From assembly GCA_922989275.2 (NCBI GenBank), contig OV277861.1, forward strand, positions 46,353,623-46,417,622: 64,000 bases of DNA. Reading direction: 5' to 3'. Under the pieces are notes generated by a model, which was given only the letters and a program-made list of their open reading frames with translations, was not told where the DNA came from and did not search any database. Each line of letters begins with the position of its first letter. The first letter of the stretch is position 1. Below, one piece after another: positions 53,735 to 63,800 of this stretch. A program made the position numbers and the translations under genes. Origin of the DNA: Gari tellinella. Its lineage: Eukaryota > Mollusca > Bivalvia > Cardiida > Psammobiidae.

Positions 53735-54022
53735 TGAAATATCGTGGGGCGAATAGTGTCCCCTATCTTATCTGTAATCCCTCTGTATTCAGTGAACGTA
53801 GGAGACTACCTAATAACTGTTCATTTTAGTATGAAGTGCCGCTGTAGGTCAGTTTAAATATGATTAGGGAAGGAATATCGGTCATCAGAGAAACTGAACT
53901 TTGAACTTAGGCCTTTATTTATGTTCCGGTAAGTTTACGACATGTGAAAAATACTTTCCAGCCATTATGTTTTATTGCATTAAATGGGATACAGATTCAC
54001 AGTAGTCAAGTGACCCATGGCC

Positions 54023-54450
54023 CCGACAGTTTAAATTGATAACCCTTATAATGCTGGGACCCGGTACATAGCTTTCCTTAATTATGGCAAACAGTGTAGA
54101 GTCTTTTTAATTTGTCATAACAAATAATTTGTCCTTGCTTTACCCTTTACCCCATAGACTGTTTCTAGTTTTGAAGACATATGATAGCTTAACCTATTAC
54201 CCCATAGCCTGTTTCTAGTTGTAAAGATAGTTGTTCGCTTAAAACAGGTTGAAAGTAAAGCAGAATGCACCTTAAGGCGCATTCTGCTTTACTTTCAGCC
54301 TGCTTCAAGTTATCATCTGCAAGAATATAGCAAATATGGCCCGACAGTTTAAATTGATAACCCTTATAGTGCTGGACTCAAGATCTATCTTTATGGCAAA
54401 CAGTGTAGGCCCATAATCAAAGGAGCCCTCTGAATAGTCTTCATAATTTG
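54023..54450. repeat. Two diverged copies of a C-related segment flanking an A fragment
   Basis: CCCGACAGTTTAAATTGATA and about 100 following bases occur at 54023 and 54341, each with GGCAAACAGTGTAG. Between them lie A fragments (54138-54187 and 54188-54333). Confidence 0.6.
54188..54333 (-). mobile_element. Family A MITE, right end lost
   Basis: TTAACCTATTACCCCATAGC left end and palindrome about 54238-54307, then truncated after ATCTGCAAGAATATAGC. Confidence 0.72.
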
Positions 54451-54501
54451 TCATAGCTTCAAATATTGTTTTGGGAAAACGCTTGAGAGTTAATGTTAGA
54501 T

Positions 54502-54559
54502 AGTCTTTTAACAGTGAACTTTGCACGCTAAGTCTTTTAACAGTGAACTTTGCACGCTA
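54502..54559. repeat. Tandem duplication, 29-bp unit twice
   Basis: AGTCTTTTAACAGTGAACTT plus TGCACGCTA repeated directly. The unit includes the left TTAA end of the E copy that follows. Confidence 0.8.
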
Positions 54560-54755
54560 AGGTATTTTTTTCGTCTACAAAATTGTCGTCTGCAACTATT
54601 CTAAAAATAGAATTTTCTAAATTTCGTTTTTAAAAACAGGGTCAGAGTCAACCAGTTTGGATCCTGATAAGACGCCACATTATGCATGGTGTCATCAGGA
54701 TCCAAACTGTTTGCAAAGGTAATCACTGTGTCCCTAGCATGCAACTTAGAGTTGA
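54536..54755. mobile_element. Family E MITE
   Basis: Left end TTAACAGTGAACTTTGCACGC (worn), right CTAGCATGCAACTTAGAGTTGA, palindrome around GACGCCACATTATGCATGGTG. Confidence 0.78.
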
Positions 54756-54923
54756 AGGATCGAATGAGGCCACTTTAAAATTTAGCATAGCAAAGGTTAA
54801 GAGGGATGTTTTCCCTTGTTGGTAAAATGATTTTTGTTTTCCTTTTTATTCTTGCAAAGACATTTTATTGACATCTGCAAGGACAGGTTGCTGCTACATG
54901 CAAGACAAAAGGTAACACAGAGA

Positions 54924-55180
54924 CAGGGCTGCCATTTCTCCAGATTTTTCCTAAATCTTCGGATTTTTTTCTCCAGTACATGGTAGTTTAATGCAGGCTG
55001 AAAGTAAAGCAGAATGCGCCTTAAGGCGCATTCTGCTTTACTTACAGCCTGCATTAAGTAGTTGCATGTCAACAAAACAAGAAACAGGCTATGGGGTAAA
55101 GGTACGATTCGTAAAATCGCACTTGAAAAATGCAAATTTGGAAATCTTAGGATTTTTCATGTCAACTTATGGCAGCCCTG
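54924..55180 (+). mobile_element. Family K MITE with A-type palindrome
   Basis: 257 bp, CAGGGCTGCCATTTCTCC / TTATGGCAGCCCTG ends. CAGAGA at 54918-54923 and 55181-55186 (perfect 6-bp duplication). Interior: A-type palindrome about 54990-55058 plus A short arm (GAAACAGGCTATGGGGTAA), without A's own ends. Confidence 0.92.
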
Positions 55181-55454
55181 CAGAGAGCTCCTAATGATAC
55201 TTTTCGAAAGGAATTGCTGAACAGTCTAAGCTTCTTTGAAAACAGCTGCAAATGATTTCGTTTTCTATTCGAAATTAATCTGCAAAAAAGATTAACTTGA
55301 CAATAAATCAAATAGTAAGCTGGTAAGCATGTCCTTGAGAGAGGTCAGATTAAGATTAAAAGATTAACTTTTTCTTCAATCTAAATCTTTATGACTTTTG
55401 CTGACCACACATAAGCCTCTAACTCCCTATCTTGATTGTTGTACAAGTTACAGT

Positions 55455-55723
55455 TTAACCCATTACTCTTTACAAAATGTAGATACCCATGGATGCATTC
55501 TATAATGCCTTTAATACATTACAGTACTCTACTGAAGAAAACAATCATAAGGTCATGATTTAAGTGTACCATAAGAAATATTTTCTATATCCTAGCAGAC
55601 ATCCAGTAGCTAAAAGCAGGCTGAAAGTAAAACAGAATAAAGTGCATTCTGCTTTACTTTCAACCTGCTTTAAGTGGTCATCTCTCTTCAAATCTAGAAA
55701 TAAGTTATTGGATAAAGGGTTAA
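55455..55723 (+). mobile_element. Family A MITE
   Basis: TTAACCCATTACTC / GGATAAAGGGTTAA ends; palindrome about 55610-55672, shortened centre. Confidence 0.8.
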
Positions 55724-55764
55724 CGTCTCTGTATTGTTGAATCATTGTAGAAACATTATGACAA

Positions 55765-56016
55765 TTAACCCATTACCCCATAAATATGACTTTTTACGTC
55801 TTTCATTTATTCCTCCACTGAAGAAAATAGTTCCAATTTATTCAATAATGAATATGTATAATCAGAAATATTTTTTATATTCTAGTTGGTGGTAGCTTAA
55901 AGCAGGCTGAAAGTAAAGCAGAATGTGCCCAAAGGCACATTCTGCTTTACTTTCAACCTGCTTTAATTGGTAACCTATATTTAATACTTTAAACAGGCTA
56001 TGGGGTAATGGGTTAA
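55765..56016 (+). mobile_element. Family A MITE, clean copy
   Basis: TTAACCCATTACCCCATAAA / CTATGGGGTAATGGGTTAA, perfect palindrome about 55895-55966 with GCCCAAAGGC apex. Best reference copy for the family. Confidence 0.92.
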
Positions 56017-56020
56017 TCTA

Positions 56021-56095
56021 TAAAGACATCTGCTTGATGCAGAATAAATGTAATGCAGAGAGCTCCTGTAATACATTTGTGTTTGTCTGCATTAA
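56021..56095. repeat. Family G core interrupted by A at its TTAA
   Basis: CTTGATGCAGAATAAATGTAATG ... TTTGTCTGCATTAA; the A copy begins in this terminal TTAA. Confidence 0.6.
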
Positions 56096-56290
56096 CCCAT
56101 TACCCCACAAACACGCCTTTTAATGCCTTTTAGTTATTCTTCCACTGAAGAAAAAAGTTCCAATTTATACAGTCATGAATATGTATCAAAAGAAATATTT
56201 TCTATATTCTAGCAGATGATAGCTTAAAGTTAGCAGGCTGAAAAGTTGGCCACCTGTCTTCAAAACTAGAAACAGGCATTTGGGTAATGG
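56092..56290 (+). mobile_element. Family A MITE lacking its palindrome
   Basis: TTAACCCATTACCCCACAAA long arm, then TTAAAGTTAGCAGGCTGAAAAG joined directly to TTGGCCACCTGTC short arm; right end GGGTAATGGG, TTAA lost. Confidence 0.75.
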
Positions 56291-56313
56291 GAGATCTCAA
56301 TACTAATCTTCAT

Positions 56314-56568
56314 CAGGGCTGCCATAAGTTGACATGAAAAATCCTAAGATTTCCAAATTTTCATTTTTCAAGTACGGTTTTACGAATCGTACCTTTACTC
56401 CATAGCTTATATCTAGTTTTGTTGGCATGTGACTACTTAAAGCAGGCTGGAAGTAAAGCAGAATGCGCCTTAAGGCGCATTCTGCTTTGCTTTCAGCCTG
56501 TTTTAAGCTACTATTTGCTCGAAAAAAATCCGAAGATTTAGGAAAAATCCGGAGAAATGGCAGCCCTG
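56314..56568 (-). mobile_element. Family K MITE, inverted relative to 54924
   Basis: 255 bp, CAGGGCTGCCATAAG / GGAGAAATGGCAGCCCTG. CTTCAT at 56308-56313 and 56569-56574 (perfect 6-bp duplication). Same internal A-type palindrome as 54924-55180. Confidence 0.92.
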
Positions 56569-56817
56569 CTTCATTGACAGACTGCCTACAACAAGCTTCC
56601 CTATTTAGATCTTCTTTACAAACACAGAACTATTCAGCACTTCCTTCTCAAGTCTTTAATCCAATGTAATACCCTGATTGAAGATATACAAGCTTACCCA
56701 AAATGCCACCCAGCGTAAAGCCCTTTACCATGCTCAATTTTCAGGCGCCGTCTCATTTTTTTTGTCAGAGAAATACCAGTTAAGGAAAGGTTATTGATCC
56801 CTAAATTATTTAAAGAA

Positions 56818-56880
56818 TGACAAACAGTGCAGACTCTGATCAGTAGTGCTCCTGAATGAGGCCTTTGATCTTGGTCTACC
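56818..56880. repeat. C-type palindrome, worn
   Basis: GACAAACAGTGCAGACTCTGA pairs loosely with TTTGATCTTGGTCTACC. Confidence 0.5.
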
Positions 56881-57138
56881 TGCTCGTGAATGGTGTGAAT
56901 ACAAAGTCCCCCACCTGGTAAGGAGTAATATATGGGCAACCAAATAATGAAGATCTTTACAATTTGTTTCAAGATCATAACTGTTAGTTTTGTTCTGTTC
57001 TGTTAACTTAGTATAATTATGATAGGCATCCAAACTGCTTACAGTTGTTCGTTTATCTGCAAATTCAGGGTACAAAATGTTGATTTCAGAATCTTGTCCA
57101 GTAATGTTTTAAGCAAACAACACTTGTACATTAAGTAC

Positions 57139-57388
57139 TTAACTCTTTCCTCCCTAAAACTTTAAATGGACAATTCCAGTTTCCATTTTAGTTTAGTTCA
57201 TTTCTGACTTTTAAGGGTCGTTTTTGTCAATGTTTGGCATTGTGACAAACAGTGAAGACCCTGATCAGAGGGCTCCTTTCGGAGCCCTCTGATCTGGGTC
57301 TTCACTGTTTGTATATGACATGTGTTCTATTCACATGTACACTGTTTGAAAAGGACGCCTATATGCGGGACTAAGGTTCAAAGGGTTA
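57139..57388 (+). mobile_element. Family C MITE, intact
   Basis: 250 bp, TTAACTCTTTCCTCCCT / GGTTCAAAGGGTTAA ends, near-perfect palindrome about 57244-57311. Confidence 0.92.
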
Positions 57389-57655
57389 AATTGATTCCAC
57401 AGGTTTAATCTTTTCTATGCTATATGACCTGACAAGGTTTTGCCAATAGAAAAACTTATTGCCATGCCATAAAACAGAATAATTTGATAAGCAACCAAAT
57501 AGCATGGATCAAAGGGATTACACAATTCCTTCTTTGACACCCAATTTAGTGGATTTTAGGTTTAATCCTGTCACCAAGGTCACAAATTCCAAAAGCTATC
57601 CATCTGAAAAACATGGCTGACAACATATTCCAAAAGTTTAACTCTCAATTAATAT

Positions 57656-57846
57656 TACATTAAAACCTCTATATTACGAATACTTAATTGCAATAACAAT
57701 AAGATGTTTACGACAGGTTTAGCAAGGTGACAATAAAAACTGAAAGCTTTCTATTTTTACTGCCATCTTGCTTTAAGCTGTCATCTGTTTCTTAAACAAT
57801 CAATAAGCTTTCGTTTTAGTGGTCATTATACAGAGGTTTTACTGTA
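57656..57846. mobile_element. Family G MITE
   Basis: TACATTAAAACCTCTATATT / ATACAGAGGTTTTACTGTA ends; shortened palindrome about 57721-57776. Confidence 0.8.
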
Positions 57847-57849
57847 TAT

Positions 57850-58059
57850 TGTCATCTGCAACAATTATTGTCATCTGCTAGTATTCTCAAAAATATTTTT
57901 TTTTTAATCATTTCTAAAGTGTTATTTCAAAATACTGTCTGTGTGTCAAACAGTTTCGATCCTGATGACAGGCCACATCATGTGGCATCTCATCTGGATC
58001 CAAACTGTTTGAATCATGAAATCAAGGCTTTGTTGCTAGCGTGCAATATTAATAGTTAA
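57850..58059. mobile_element. Family E MITE, left end lost
   Basis: GTCATCTGCAACAATTATTG arm, palindrome CAAACAGTTTCGATCCTGAT ... ATCTGGATCCAAACTGTTTG, right end CTAGCGTGCAATATTAATAGTTAA. Confidence 0.72.
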
Positions 58060-58379
58060 AGATATATCAAAAATAATAATTTTAAGTTCAATAACATCCT
58101 CAAATATAAGCTAAATCACACATCCAAAGACTGCAGCACACAAACCCCTTGAAAAAAATCCTCTATCCCCGAAACATTACATACATCACATCATGGAGAA
58201 AGGACAAATGGAGAAGTAACGTATACTCAAATCTGCATTTTCCCGAAAATGGTGTCGTCCGTTACCTGTATGTGCGATAACGCTTAATCGATCGATAATT
58301 CAACTGCACCGGTACGCCGATAGCGGGCTATCGCGTTTTTTATCGTGTTGAATGGTTACCTACTGTTAGTTTAAGTTAC

Positions 58380-58880
58380 ATAAAATCCTTAATTTTCACC
58401 CGATTTTCATTATAATGGTCTTAAAAGAAGGCTAAGATATTTATCTTTCACTTGTAAAAATAACAGATTTTATGTTTTAAAATTGATCCGTTTTATGGCG
58501 AGTTAAAGAGTGGTTTCCAAATGAATTTGCCGATAAAAGGGAGCAAGCACTCGGGCATAAATATATCACGCCCCGTTACAAAACCTTTCATAAAACCCTC
58601 AATTTTCCACCGATTTTCAAAGAAATGGTCTTAAAGGAAAGCTTAGATATTTTTCTTTCAGTTGTAAAAATGCAAGTGTTTATTTTCGAAATCGACAAAT
58701 TTTATGGCGAGTTAAAGAGCGATGGCCAAATGAAATAGTCGATAAACGAGAGCAGGCGATCGCGAAATATATACTACGTCCCGTTTCAAAAACTTGAATT
58801 TAATCCATAATTTTCGTCCGATATATATTATATATTTTAAAAAAAAAGGTCTTGATATAAAGCCGTGACACTTATCTTTC
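58380..58880. repeat. Degenerate tandem repeat, about 215-bp unit
   Basis: AATTTTCACCCGATTTTCA-like starts near 58391, 58610 and 58811. Each is followed by a GGTCTTAAA...AGATATTT segment; the first two also carry TTTTATGGCGAGTTAAAGAG. Confidence 0.8.
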
Positions 58881-59457
58881 GGTTGTTAAAATACCAGGGT
58901 TTTTCTTGAAGCGAAAAAAGTAATGATGACCTACAAAGGTTGCTGGCTAATGATATGGCTAGACCAACTCGCGTAAGAAAAGAATTCCTTCCGTATAAAA
59001 ACTTAAGCAAACTTCTAAACTTCTAAAAATGTGTTCATGCATTGTTACAATGTTCTATATGGAGGAAATATTTCCTTGGAAGCAAAAATAAAATCCATTT
59101 TGTATGTAATGAGACTTTTGAAAGGAGTGCGCGTCAAACGGCCAAAATCCAAAACGGCCAAAGTTGTAACTGTATTATTATGTCGTATGTGATCATTATT
59201 ATTATTGAAAGGAAAATTAGAATTATTAACATATTACTTCAAAAAAATGAATTTAGGGTTAGTTTTACATCCAGACTAAAATATACATATTATCCGTCCC
59301 ATTTCTATGAAAGAGGTAACAGTTTGCATTATCTTCAGAAATTAATTGCAAACATGATAACATGAGATCTCCGTTTCTTTCTGCTTTACTTATGTCTTAT
59401 ATAACGGAGTAAATTATAAAGCAGCCAATGCCTTAAGCAATCTATTTTACTGACTGC

Positions 59458-59575
59458 TTAACTCTTTGCCTGCTGATCGCAACTTTACTTTTTTTTGCAA
59501 ACAACTTGGATCAAGATCAGATGCCGCGTAACACGGTGTCTGATCTGGATCCAGAATGTTTGACACTCGTCCTTA
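59458..59575. mobile_element. D/E-type MITE fragment
   Basis: TTAACTCTTTGCCTGCTGATCG left end and worn palindrome GCAAACAACTTGGATCAAGA ... TCTGGATCCAGAATGTTTGAC. Right part missing. Confidence 0.65.
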
Positions 59576-60144
59576 GCTTTATTTACTTACAAAATGTCTA
59601 CCATATTACACATCACAAAGGAATGTGACACATTACGTAACCGTATACAGAACCCGCACCAAATTAGCAGGACAATTATCAGCGTCATAAAACTGTCCCA
59701 GCATGAAGTCCATGCTTCTTGAACATGCCGATTATCTATGAAGATGGACAGTCACACCAGCGGGTTGCTACTTTAATGAAAAAGATCAATGCTACCCGTG
59801 CGTGTAACTTGAACATGTGTTCTTGACTTCTGTAACCGCATGATGTTTATATATTATACAAATCACAAAAAATAAAGATAATAGAATTGAATTAAAAAAA
59901 AACCAAAAAAAAAACCAAAAAAAAAAACATCAATGCACCTGGTTTGGTTGATGACTGGATTAACCCTCTCATTACTGAATACCAGTAACATGATGACTAT
60001 TGCAATTGCAAACAGTTGTAATCCAGACCGGGCTGCAAAAATGTCGGATTCATAGAGTATGTCTCTTGAAATATAGTTTACCCCTTTTTCAAATTAAGCT
60101 CTTTATGACACACTTTACCTTTTCTCCGCATGAGGATCATCAGA

Positions 60145-60300
60145 GAGACAGACAGACATTCATACAGAAAGATGGAGACAGAAAAGAAGAAGCGAGAGAC
60201 TGACAGACAGAGATAAGAGAAAAACAGACAGACAGAGAGACAGTCACAAAGAGAAACAGAGACATAAATACAGACAGTGGCAGAGAAATATAGACACACA
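60145..60300. repeat. AGACAGAC-rich low-complexity stretch
   Basis: GAGACAGACAGACAG-type imperfect repeats; with an A-rich (CCAAAAAAAAA) stretch at 59890-59930. Confidence 0.8.
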
Positions 60301-60302
60301 CA

Positions 60303-60860
60303 AACTTCGTAGGTAAACGAAAAAATACGTTTTTCTCTCGTTTTCAAAACCTCACTAAACTATCAATTTATAAGCTATCGCCTCAAATTTTGTACTACGC
60401 GTAAGATAATGGTCTAATAAAACATCTGTATTAAAATTTATAATGATAAGATGACATTAAAAGCATTTATATTAACACCAAACTTCGTAGGTAAACGAAA
60501 AAATACGTTTTTCTCTCATTTTCAAAACCTCACTAAACTAACAATTTATAAGCTATCGCCTCAAATTTTGTACTAGTCGTGAGATCATGGTTTAATAAAA
60601 CATCTGTATTAAAATTTATAACGAAAAGATAGCATTAAAAGCATTTCTATTAACACCAAACTTTCGTAGGAAAAACGGAAAATACAGTACTGTACGTTTT
60701 CTCTCTCATTTTCACAAACTCACTAAACAAACAAATTATAAGCTATCGCCTCAAATTCTGTACTAGTCGTGAGATCATGGTCTAATAAAACATCTGTATT
60801 AAAATTTATAACGAAAAGATAACATTAAAAGCATTTCTATTAACACCAAACTTTCGGAAA
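60303..60860. repeat. Tandem repeat, 178-bp unit, three copies plus a start
   Basis: AACTTCGTAGGTAAACGAAA-type starts at 60303, 60481, 60659 and a partial one near 60849. Units share TAAGCTATCGCCTCAAATTT and AACATCTGTATTAAAATTTA. Confidence 0.92.
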
Positions 60861-61152
60861 AACGTTGTTTTCTAGCCGCCAGCGAGCGCCGCTGATTGAA
60901 CGACACGATAAATCGCGAGCAGGCCGGATACTTCTCCATTTGTCCTTTCTCCATGATCACATAACATCCTCCGGAGTCACAAAAACCTTGATTTATTGAA
61001 ATTCCATCGAACAGAAAGTACAGTCATAGACCCACATGCAACAACTCCAGTATTGATCCACTCTTGCCCCACCACCAGCTTCATGACTGCATGCAAGCTC
61101 CTATCGACTCTGAGTCACCCGAGTTTTCATCATTGAAATGGTATACCTGGGT

Positions 61153-61376
61153 GACAGTCAAACTTGTATTAAGCAACCACTCTGTAATTAAATATTTAAT
61201 TATAGTCTTTAGGACAGGTGCTTGCTTAATACAGGATAAAAGTAATGCAGGAAGCTCCTAAAAGGAGCTTTCTGCATTACTTTTATCATGTATTAAGCAA
61301 GCTTAAGCAAGCACCTGTCTTTTTAAGATCTGAATACCACTTTATTCAATGGTTGCTTAAAACATGTTTGACTGTG
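61153..61376. mobile_element. Family G MITE (TACAGTCAAACTTG subtype)
   Basis: ACAGTCAAACTTGTATTAAG / CTTAAAACATGTTTGACTGT inverted ends and long palindrome about 61213-61316 with GACAGGTGCTTGC shoulders. An 11-base TAAGCAAGCT duplication lies in the right arm. Confidence 0.85.
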
Positions 61377-61639
61377 TTTGACTGTGAAAATTTCAATATC
61401 TGTCTAGCAACAGAATCGCAGACACTTCTTACATATTGATCACCAAGTCGTAATCAATAATTTTATGAAGTCAATGGATTTGCCTGGCCCCTTTTATGCT
61501 AATTTTTCCCAGCATTGACTCATGGGGTTATCTACCAGTTGAGGCTTGTTTATAACCTAATATCCATTAGCCCCAATCACCTATATCCAACTGATCAATA
61601 AATTTATTAGTTCTGTTCTGAATGCACTGAGTGGCTGCT

Positions 61640-61807
61640 TATGATGAAAGTTAAAAGCTGAAAGTTTCTATAGAGCGCTTGCTGCTTTGTTTTCATCTTG
61701 CATTAAGCAACAACTCAACTCTAGCTTAAGAAGATTTCTGCTTTACTTTTTAACTCTCCTGACTAAATCGCAGCTTAATGATCTGCTTTACTTTCATCTC
61801 ATTTGCT
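61640..61807. repeat. Degraded G-type palindrome fragments
   Basis: ATGAAAGTTAAAAGCTGAAAG ... TTTTCATCTTGCATTAAGCAA, followed by further CTGCTTTACTTT pieces. Confidence 0.5.
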
Positions 61808-62048
61808 TTAACCCATTACACCATAAATACCCCTTTCATTTATTCAACCACTAAAGCAAATAATTCCAATTCAAACCCCCATGAATATGAATCATAAGAA
61901 ACATTTTCTATTTCCTACCAGACTGTAGCTTAAAGCAGGCTGAATGTTACGTAGAGTGCACCTTGGGGCCCATTATGCTTTACTTTCAACCTGCTTTAAG
62001 TGGCACCTATATTCAATACTAGAAACAGGTTATGGGGTAATGGGTTAA
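61808..62048 (+). mobile_element. Family A MITE inserted in a G-type hairpin base
   Basis: TTAACCCATTACACCATAAA / GGGGTAATGGGTTAA ends; palindrome about 61929-61999. Flanks CATCTCATTTGCT and GCAATCACTC look like a G-type base. Confidence 0.85.
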
Positions 62049-62120
62049 GCAATCACTCTTTTGACAAATTGGAAGCTCAACATTTCTGCTTTACTTTCAT
62101 CTTGCTTTAAGTTGCCTTTA

Positions 62121-62506
62121 AGTATTTATCTTGACAGAGTAGAAGTGTTCTAGGACAATCAAGCAGTAGAAATAGGTACTGGCAAAGACATCTTCAGGTA
62201 GTCTTTGTGACAGAAAGGTTGCAGTTTCATGGAGGTCAAGAGAATGTATTCTACTTTTGTCCTTTCAATGAGCAGCCTTGTTTGGAATGATTCAAAACAT
62301 GTTTTGAGTTTTACCAGTTTATAAAGATTATTGTACTGTTGGACATGGGTTTTATGGGTTAAAAATTGAGTTGCAAAAAATGGGTTGCCTTGGTAAAAGA
62401 ACACTAATTTTGTACAATTAAGTGCGCCCAGTGGTCTGCTTGTCATACATTTTTCTCAAGTAAATTGCACAAAAACAAGACATTTTAGGATTTTTGGCTA
62501 ATAAGA
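62121..62506. other. Intergenic sequence without recognisable features
   Basis: A 95-codon minus-strand frame (62446-62159) lies here. It has no motif or similarity that I recognise and no splice or promoter support. Confidence 0.4.
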
Positions 62507-62711
62507 TACAGTCAAGCATGCATTAATCAACCAATCTTTGAAGAAGGTTGATCTTTAAATATAGGTGACCTCTTAATGCAGGACAAAAGTGAAGCAGAAA
62601 GCTCCTTCAGGAGCTTTCTGCTTTACTTTTGTCCTGCATTAAGTTGCCATATGTCTTATTAACTGCCAATTATTGGTCAATTAAGTAGCCAATTAACGCA
62701 ATTTGACTGTA
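62507..62711. mobile_element. Family G MITE
   Basis: TACAGTCAAGCATGCATTAA / GCAATTTGACTGTA ends with TA; near-perfect palindrome about 62572-62645. Confidence 0.83.
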
Positions 62712-63099
62712 ATGTACAAGAATGCTCAGACACAAAACTGTACTTTGGTAATGAGTTTGTAGTTTGATGATGCATATTTGACTTAAACTGTCAACGAAAC
62801 TAGTCCTGCCCAGTCTGAGGTCTGCAAAACATTATCAAGCTAATGGCCAGAGGTCGCCACTCTGCATAAAACATTTCTAAATCTTTTTTAGTCCCTTTTT
62901 TTTTAACAGTGAAACCCTCAATTTACTTTATTCCTAATAAAAATGCCTATACATTTTACAACCCAATCTTGATAAAGAGTTATTAGGGAAATGTTCCTAC
63001 AGCCTGAAAGGTGGTTGCAGGCTGATCGTTAAGGAATAATTTTAATCTCTCTGTGAGATGCCTGTATCACTATCGTCCTGCTTTAAGCAGTCACCATTC

Positions 63100-63307
63100 T
63101 TAACCTGTTACCCCATAGCCTGTTTATAGTTTTGAAAATGGATTGCCACTTAAAGTAGGTTGAAAGTAAAGCAGAATGCACCTAATTACTATCTACTAGG
63201 ATATAGAAAATAATTCTTATAGTACATTTTCATGACTATATAAAATGGAACTTATTCCTTCAGTGGATAAATAAATCAGAGGCGTAAAAAGGTGGGAAAT
63301 GGGTTAA
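63100..63307 (-). mobile_element. Family A MITE missing one palindrome arm
   Basis: TTAACCTGTTACCCCATAG / AAATGGGTTAA ends. First arm AAAGTAGGTTGAAAGTAAAG to GCAGAATGCACC, then directly the long arm. Confidence 0.76.
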
Positions 63308-63326
63308 ATACTGAAAACAAACTATG

Positions 63327-63418
63327 TTGGAAAACTATTATTCTTGAAATGATATCGTTGGAAAACTATTATTCTTGAAACGATATCGTTGGAAAACTAT
63401 TATTCTTGAAATGATATG
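63327..63418. repeat. Tandem repeat, 31-bp unit, three copies
   Basis: TTGGAAAACTATTATTCTTG plus AAATGATATCG, starts at 63327, 63358 and 63389; nearly identical. Confidence 0.92.
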
Positions 63419-63559
63419 TCTTCGTCTTTATCTTGTCTTTATCCTCCGGTCAATGACATTACACTCGGTGACTTGCGTGAAACCCAATCAGTCAGGAGAG
63501 TTGAGCCCAGATAGCCCAACACTGATTTATTACCCAGAATCCTTACAACTTCCTTAACC

Positions 63560-63800
63560 AATTAACCTTTTGAACGTTGCATAAATATTGTCTCTACAAA
63601 TTAGCCCTATTCTCTGTAGCCAGTTTCTGAGAAGTTTCGAAGACAGAACTGGTGATCACTTAAAGCAGGTTGAGAGTAAAGCAGAATGCTCCTTTGGGAG
63701 CATTCTGCTTTACTTTTAACCTGCTTTAAACTATCATCCAGTAAGATACTGGAAAATGCCTTGTGTTTTTATGCTCATAACTTCATCGATGGTGACAATT
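63560..63800. mobile_element. Divergent family A-type MITE
   Basis: AACCTTTTGAACGTTGC left end is unlike standard A. Short arm with TTTCGAAGACAGAACTGG; perfect palindrome 63659-63729 with GCTCCTTTGGGAGC apex. Confidence 0.6.

Larger units (their letters stand above)
58190..60957. mobile_element. 2.77-kb non-autonomous DNA transposon with 29-bp perfect inverted ends
   Basis: Bases 58190-58218 are the exact inverse complement of 60929-60957 (GGAGAAAGGACAAATGGAGA core). CAC flanks both sides, a possible 3-bp duplication. Inside are a left tandem array (58380-58880), a D/E-like MITE fragment (59458-59575), simple repeats and a right tandem array (60303-60860). No transposase recognised; the 107-codon plus-strand frame at 59042-59365 has no similarity I know. 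The superfamily is unassigned. Confidence 0.85.

Noticed and set aside
59042..59365. 107-codon plus-strand frame inside the 58190-60957 element
   Set aside because: No transposase motif, no similarity I recognise, biased low-complexity composition; not called as a gene.
60078..60347. Membrane-like 89-codon frame (Ser/Leu/Cys/Val-rich)
   Set aside because: It is the translation of an AGACAGAC-type low-complexity repeat.
62159..62446. 95-codon minus-strand frame as an upstream exon
   Set aside because: No family similarity and no splice sites in the right phase for the DLC1-like gene.
1608..63729. Numerous strong hairpins as transcription terminators or a CRISPR array
   Set aside because: This is eukaryotic DNA with spliced introns. 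The palindromes are dispersed, each within transposon ends, with no regular spacing or spacers.
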